Assembly (NCBI RefSeq): GCF_003333325.1
Contig: NZ_QOLC01000025.1
Coordinates: 1-64,000 of the forward strand
Direction of reading: 5' to 3'
Length of the DNA stretch: 64,000 nt
Source of the DNA: Candidatus Ulvibacter alkanivorans
GTDB taxonomy: Bacteria; Bacteroidota; Bacteroidia; Flavobacteriales; Flavobacteriaceae
Part shown: one piece after another, positions 59,563-64,000 of the stretch
How positions within the stretch are numbered: the stretch's first letter is position 1
Layout of the letters: the number at the start of each line of letters is the position of its first letter
Translations under genes and position numbers: made by a program
Notes under the pieces: model-generated
What the model was told of the DNA's origin: nothing
Databases searched by the model: none
What the model saw: only the letters and a program-made list of their open reading frames with translations

Positions 59563-61588
59563 GCTTCTTAAAATACTCGTAAGTGTCTAATTGTGCTTGA
59601 ACGGGCTTTTTATCATTTTGAACATACAAATTCTTCTGATCCGCATCGATTATACGAGCCTTTACATTGTCGTTTAATTGAATGTCGATAAGTTCACGTA
59701 CGATCTGCTTCAACTTTTTATCAAACACCGGTGTAACCACTTCGATACGGTGGTTGAGGTTTCGGGTCATCCAATCGGCAGAACCGAAATACAGTTGCTC
59801 GTCACCATCATTTCCGAAGATATACACCCGCCCATGCTCTAAGAAACGATCTACGATAGAGGTAACGTAAATATTCTCGCTTTGTCCTTTGATACCCGCG
59901 ACCAACGAACAGATCCCACGAATTAACAAGCGAATTTGTACTCCTGCATTGCTTGCACGATATAACAGTTTGATCATGTCATTGTCCTGTAGGCTGTTCA
60001 TCTTTAAGATGATATACGCATCTTTTCCTTGTTTGGCCAGATCGATCTCCCGATTTACCATTTCAATAAAACGTACACGCGTGGTAAATGGAGATACCAG
60101 CAAGCGCTTTGTCTTGGGAAAGATAATGGTGCCATCTAGCACCAAGAACACTTTATTAAGCTCTTTAGTGATCTTTTTGTGGGTGGTCATCAATCCGAAG
60201 TCGGTATACAAAGTTGCTGTGTTCTCGTTGAAGTTTCCGGTAGCGATATAACCAAAGCGTTTTTTAGTTCCATCTTTAACCCGCTCAATACACAATATCT
60301 TAGAATGTACTTTAATATCCGGATAGCTATAAATTACGTTGGCGCCATTTTCTTTAAAGATCGAACCCCACTTTAGGTTGTTCTTTTCGTCAAATCGTGC
60401 TTTTACTTCTATAAAGACGGTCACATCCTTGCCGTTCTTAGCAGCAAGTGCAATTGCATCGTTTAATCGAGATTCTTTAGCGGCTCTGTAAATGGTTATT
60501 TTGATCTTTGTAACATGAGGATCTACAGCGGCTTCTTCAACCAAACGAATCACAGGTTCAAACGATTGATACGGATAATGCAAGAGATGATCTGAGGCTT
60601 CGATCGCCTCGAACATAGAATCGTATTGTGATAACATGGGGTGATCAATAGGCGGAAGTTTGTCTATAGAGAGCGCTTTGTCGGTAGGATTCGGAAAACT
60701 GAAGAAATCCTTAAAGTTATGATAGGCACCTCCTTCGATGATATCGGCATTGAAAACATCCAACGATTTTTTTAAAATATCTCTAAAGGATTGGGGCATT
60801 TTTTCGTCTATAAGTAGACGCGTTGCTTGTCCGGTAGATCGTTTTGGCAACGACGCTTTTATTTTTTCCATTAAATTGCCGGAGAACTCATCTTCTATGT
60901 ACAGCTCGGCGTCTCGCGATTTCTTAATGGCAAAAAAGGTTAAGTCTTTTTCCATTTCCGGGCTTTGCCGCAAACAGTATTTTAAGATGTCGTCTATAAA
61001 GGTGATGTAGTATTTTCCGTTTTGCTTCGGAAACACAAAAAATCGAGGTTCATCTTCAGGGATCTCTACAAGTGCAAACTCTTCTTTAGAAAGTATGGCT
61101 GCCAGATACAGGCTTTCGTTCTTTACAAAAACTTCATCTTCACCGGAGCAAGGATTACAAGCAATAGTGATCTTGTCTTTTAAGATCTCATCGTAATAAT
61201 TTTGAGCCACTAGCCGCTGCGTGGCCGAAAATGAGCTATGATTAATCAAATAGATGTTTTCTTCTTCTAACTTCGGAATGATGTCGTTATAAAAAATTGT
61301 TCCGAACTCCTGCTGTTGCAAGTGAACTTGCTTTTTTATTTCCTTAAGTACTTTGTTGGGTTTGGTAATTAACTTTTTCCGAAGGGGTTTTTCTATTTTT
61401 TTGATCTGACGGATGTCAGACACACGAACCCTAAAAAACTCATCTAAGTTAGATGAAAAGATCGCTAGAAATTTAATGCGTTCATACAACGGGTTGCGCG
61501 AATCGGCTGCTTCTTGAAGCACACGATGATTAAATCGAAGCCAAGACAGATCGCGATGATAGTATTTGGTATTGTAAAGTGACGCCAT
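59552..61588 (-). CDS. ppk1: Polyphosphate kinase 1
   Basis: A 678-residue enzyme that makes polyphosphate from ATP. YHRDLSWLRFNHRVLQEA is the N-terminal signature, SNLDEFFRVRV follows, KVHSKILCIE carries the phosphorylated His, and GNFNENTATLYTDFGL and YFGSADWMTRNLNHRIEV are the conserved phospholipase D-like motifs. Full length. No Ppx gene is adjacent, but a Ppx/GppA-like protein lies on the island at 6.8 kb. Confidence 0.95.
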   Translation of the reverse strand: MASLYNTKYYHRDLSWLRFNHRVLQEAADSRNPLYERIKFLAIFSSNLDEFFRVRVSDIRQIKKIEKPLRKKLITKPNKVLKEIKKQVHLQQQEFGTIFYNDIIPKLEEENIYLINHSSFSATQRLVAQNYYDEILKDKITIACNPCSGEDEVFVKNESLYLAAILSKEEFALVEIPEDEPRFFVFPKQNGKYYITFIDDILKYCLRQSPEMEKDLTFFAIKKSRDAELYIEDEFSGNLMEKIKASLPKRSTGQATRLLIDEKMPQSFRDILKKSLDVFNADIIEGGAYHNFKDFFSFPNPTDKALSIDKLPPIDHPMLSQYDSMFEAIEASDHLLHYPYQSFEPVIRLVEEAAVDPHVTKIKITIYRAAKESRLNDAIALAAKNGKDVTVFIEVKARFDEKNNLKWGSIFKENGANVIYSYPDIKVHSKILCIERVKDGTKKRFGYIATGNFNENTATLYTDFGLMTTHKKITKELNKVFLVLDGTIIFPKTKRLLVSPFTTRVRFIEMVNREIDLAKQGKDAYIILKMNSLQDNDMIKLLYRASNAGVQIRLLIRGICSLVAGIKGQSENIYVTSIVDRFLEHGRVYIFGNDGDEQLYFGSADWMTRNLNHRIEVVTPVFDKKLKQIVRELIDIQLNDNVKARIIDADQKNLYVQNDKKPVQAQLDTYEYFKKLSE

Positions 61589-61641
61589 AGTTGTTATGGC
61601 AAATTAAGTTAATTACAACCGAAGTGACTGTTTGTAAAATG

Positions 61642-62262
61642 TTAAGTTTTGAAGAGCCCATGCAATTCGGCATCGATCTTATTGATGACATCTCCCAGGT
61701 CTTCCGGATTGTCGACAAAATTGAGGTTGTCTACATTCAAAATAATTAGATTGCCCTTGTCGTATTCATGAACCCAGGCTTCATAGCGCTCGTTTAGCCT
61801 GCTTAAATAGTCGATACTAATAGAGTTTTCGTAATCTCTTCCACGCTTATGGATCTGGTTTACAAGATTAGGGATCGAACTGCGTAAATAAATAAGTAGA
61901 TCGGGCCCTTCGGTCACACTTTCCATTAAGTCGAACAACGACCGATAGTTCTCATAATCTCGATTGGTCATGAGTCCCATAGCATGTAAATTGGGCGCAA
62001 AAATATAAGCGTCCTCATAAATGGTACGATCTTGAATAATGTCTTTTCCACTTTTGCGAATATCGAGGATTTGACGGAAACGACTGTTCAAAAAGTAGAT
62101 CTGAAGATTAAAGGACCATCGTTCCATCTGATTGTAAAAATCATCGAGATACGGATTGTCCTCCACGTCTTCAAAATGGGCCTTCCATTTATAATGTTTG
62201 GCTAATAAGCGGGTTAAGGTGGTTTTTCCAGAACCTATGTTTCCGGCAATCGCAACATGCAT
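61642..62262 (-). CDS. Deoxynucleoside kinase
   Basis: A 206-residue P-loop kinase phosphorylating deoxynucleosides (dGK/dAK/dCK type). Walker A is GNIGSGKTTL at residues 7-16; EDVEDNPYLDDFY, QDRTIYEDAYIFAPNL and YLRSSIPNLVNQIHKRGRDYE are substrate and lid motifs. It fits with the nucleoside transporter and thyA in salvage. Four bases after the next upstream gene stops. Confidence 0.92.
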   Translation of the reverse strand: MHVAIAGNIGSGKTTLTRLLAKHYKWKAHFEDVEDNPYLDDFYNQMERWSFNLQIYFLNSRFRQILDIRKSGKDIIQDRTIYEDAYIFAPNLHAMGLMTNRDYENYRSLFDLMESVTEGPDLLIYLRSSIPNLVNQIHKRGRDYENSISIDYLSRLNERYEAWVHEYDKGNLIILNVDNLNFVDNPEDLGDVINKIDAELHGLFKT

Positions 62263-62266
62263 ATAT

Positions 62267-63043
62267 CTACTTCTTTGGTTGGGTTAGTGAAAAGGCGTAT
62301 AAAAATTTACTGTCATAAATATACAGGAAATCTTGCGTAAGCTGCAAGTCTTTTATTGTGTTTTCGGGCAGCGGATTTTTTAATGGTTGAACGGTGTTTT
62401 CAGCGATCAAATACAGCTCATTATTTTTTAAAGCGACTACCTTTTCTTCTTGTTGAACAATCCGCTCAAATTGTTGTCCGTCCATTTTAGACAGTAGACT
62501 GCCATAAATATTAAAGGTGCGCATTGAATTATTGGTAAGGGCAAAGCAATAATTAAAATTGCTGGCTTGCGAGATAAGCTCACCCGAAAATGGCTGGGAA
62601 ACCGTGACCTTAGTATTGTTACGGTAGTTATACAATTCGATTTGCTGGGTGTCTACATTAAAGATCCATAGCCTATTATTTCCTGCATTCGTAGCGGTAT
62701 GTACATTAATAAACTGAGGAAGATTATTAAAGTTGATGCGCTCTATTTCATTTAATCGATTGTCTACAAAGACGACCGTATTCACATCGCGATAAAAAAC
62801 AACCACTTTTAAAGGATTAATGATATCGACCGACGTGATTGGACCTAATTGAAAATCGTTGAACACGAACGCACCTTCTGCACCATTTTTATGCAATACT
62901 TGGTCTTTAATGTAGTAGGTGTTCTTATAAGGGTCGATACCCACGAAGGTATCTGCTTCGAGCGCTATTTTTGAAACCTCTTGCAAGTTTTGTGCAAATC
63001 CTGCCAGGGTAGAAAAGCATAAGAAAAGAATGAGTACCTTCAT
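62267..63043 (-). CDS. Secreted protein of unknown function, beta-propeller-like
   Basis: About 258 residues from MKVLILFLCFSTLAGFAQ, a clean signal peptide. The mature part alternates short beta strands with turns (YYIKDQVLHKNGAEGAFVF, VVFYRDVNTVVFVDNRLNEI), like a small propeller. The start at 63043 is chosen over 63088 because it gives a proper signal peptide. It is in an operon with the deoxynucleoside kinase. Confidence 0.65.
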   Translation of the reverse strand: MKVLILFLCFSTLAGFAQNLQEVSKIALEADTFVGIDPYKNTYYIKDQVLHKNGAEGAFVFNDFQLGPITSVDIINPLKVVVFYRDVNTVVFVDNRLNEIERINFNNLPQFINVHTATNAGNNRLWIFNVDTQQIELYNYRNNTKVTVSQPFSGELISQASNFNYCFALTNNSMRTFNIYGSLLSKMDGQQFERIVQQEEKVVALKNNELYLIAENTVQPLKNPLPENTIKDLQLTQDFLYIYDSKFLYAFSLTQPKK

Positions 63044-63134
63044 AGCGTGTGAAGATACAAAATGCCTGCCAAAGCGTCTTTGTAACACAGTCTAAAATAG
63101 ATCGTCTTTTTGAAAGAGAATTAAAATCAATGAT

Positions 63135-63959
63135 ATGAAACTACACTACCTTTTATTTAGTTGTTGCTTTTTACTAAGCATCGCTGGCTTTTCACAACAA
63201 TTCGAAGGCATTGCCACTTACAAAACGCATCGTGATCTGGATCTAAAGCTCGATAGTACCCAAGTAAGCAGCGAAATGCAACAACAATTAGAAGCACAGC
63301 TTCGGAAACAATTTCAGAAAGAATACACCCTCACATTTTCCACCACCGAATCGTTATACGTTGAAAACCCATCGTTAGATGCACCACAACCGGCCTCGGC
63401 AGGTGGACTTAGCATCGTAATGAGTGGAAATTCGGATGTTTTATACCGAAACACCAAAGCACAATCTTATGTGACCCAAACCGAGATCATGGGAAAGCCG
63501 TTTCTGGTTAAAGACAAATTGGATACACCCGAATGGAAACTGGAAAAGGAGACCAAGAACATTGGTGCCTATACTTGTTTTAAAGCAACCTATGAACGCG
63601 AAGTGACCGAATCTTCTTTTAGCAGTGATTCCGACACCCTCGTTGAAACTACCAAACTTATCACAACAACGGCTTGGTATACACCGCAAATACCGGTGCA
63701 ACACGGTCCTTCCGACTATTGGGGATTACCGGGGCTGGTACTGGAAATTAATGACGGGAACCAGTCTATCTTGTGTACTAAGATCGTTCTTAATCCCGAA
63801 AAGGAGATCGTTATCGATCCTCCTACCAAAGGCAAAGAGGTGGATCAAAAAACCTTCGATGAGATCAGGGAAAAGAAGGAAAAGGAAATGATGGAAACCA
63901 TGCGGGATAATAGAAGTAGGAACGATGGTAATACCTTCAGCATTCGAATTGGAGGATAA
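63135..63959 (+). CDS. GLPGLI family protein
   Basis: A 274-residue secreted protein with signal MKLHYLLFSCCFLLSIAGFS. The family motif is present as WYTPQIPVQHGPSDYWGLPG followed by LVLEINDG. The N-terminus (FEGIATYKTHRDL) and the cofactor-free beta structure fit the GLPGLI family, common in Bacteroidota and of unknown function. It ends near the window edge and appears complete. Confidence 0.9.
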   Translation: MKLHYLLFSCCFLLSIAGFSQQFEGIATYKTHRDLDLKLDSTQVSSEMQQQLEAQLRKQFQKEYTLTFSTTESLYVENPSLDAPQPASAGGLSIVMSGNSDVLYRNTKAQSYVTQTEIMGKPFLVKDKLDTPEWKLEKETKNIGAYTCFKATYEREVTESSFSSDSDTLVETTKLITTTAWYTPQIPVQHGPSDYWGLPGLVLEINDGNQSILCTKIVLNPEKEIVIDPPTKGKEVDQKTFDEIREKKEKEMMETMRDNRSRNDGNTFSIRIGG

Positions 63960-64000
63960 TCTTTCCGAAGCATTAAACCATTGCCCTTTAAAAATGTCCA

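Noticed and set aside
1..64000. CRISPR arrays, rRNA genes and insertion sequences
   Set aside because: No regularly spaced identical repeats, no rRNA-like stretches and no DDE or other transposase were recognised on either strand.

Overview
The window comes from a Bacteroidota chromosome, almost certainly Flavobacteriaceae. The evidence is a type IX secretion (T9SS) sorting domain, DUF5686, GLPGLI and 2TM proteins, promoters of the TTTG-N19-TAnnTTTG type, no obvious Shine-Dalgarno sequences, and a family-typical gene set (kdtA, fabD, egtBD, etfAB, pdhB, K+-type hppA).

Layout. (A) About 1-10,570 is a mobilisation region. A mostly minus-strand operon holds a split relaxase, a MobC-like accessory protein, a VirD4/TraG coupling ATPase, a lipoprotein and a coiled-coil membrane protein. 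It is followed by a Ppx/GppA-fold protein, a RuvC-like protein, an XRE regulator, a zinc-ribbon-like protein and a tyrosine recombinase that sits directly on the 3' end of a tRNA-Thr(GGU). (B) About 10,570-15,165 is a second mobile module: another tyrosine recombinase, divergent from a HerA/TraD-like ATPase, RadC, a D12-class adenine methylase and a coiled-coil protein. No VirB4 or mating-channel gene is visible, so these look like mobilisable or remnant elements rather than a full conjugative element. (C) About 15,169-24,273 is a four-gene minus-strand operon: a T9SS-sorted seven-repeat protein, two giant RHS/YD-repeat proteins, and a lipoprotein next to the variable RHS C-terminus. This is a strong candidate for a polymorphic toxin-immunity locus delivered to the cell surface. 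(D) At 24,719-24,773 lies the 3' part of a tRNA-Leu(UAA) with its own terminator and no 5' half. This is the expected scar of an island inserted in a tRNA gene and marks the island/chromosome boundary.

(E) From about 24,800 to the end is ordinary chromosome. It starts with small membrane proteins and lipoproteins, including five related acidic lipoproteins around a LexA/cI-like regulator. Next come envelope and sugar genes (kdtA, a DegT aminotransferase, galE), a secreted amidohydrolase, fabD, the folate/thymidylate genes folA and thyA, egtD/egtB, a nucleoside transporter, etfBA, pdhB, DUF5686, MATE, then a pyrophosphate/polyphosphate and nucleotide group (ppa, hppA, App1-like, ppk1, deoxynucleoside kinase) and a GLPGLI protein.

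The most notable signals are: a relaxase whose frame breaks exactly on an A AAA AAG slippery heptamer with 113 open codons continuing in -1; the T9SS-RHS-immunity operon; the array of acidic SCR[ED] lipoproteins; and an octamer (TTCCGAAG/CTTCGGAA) that I count 30 times in the 39 kb of chromosome, equally on both strands and in several codon phases, but only once in the 15 kb mobile region.
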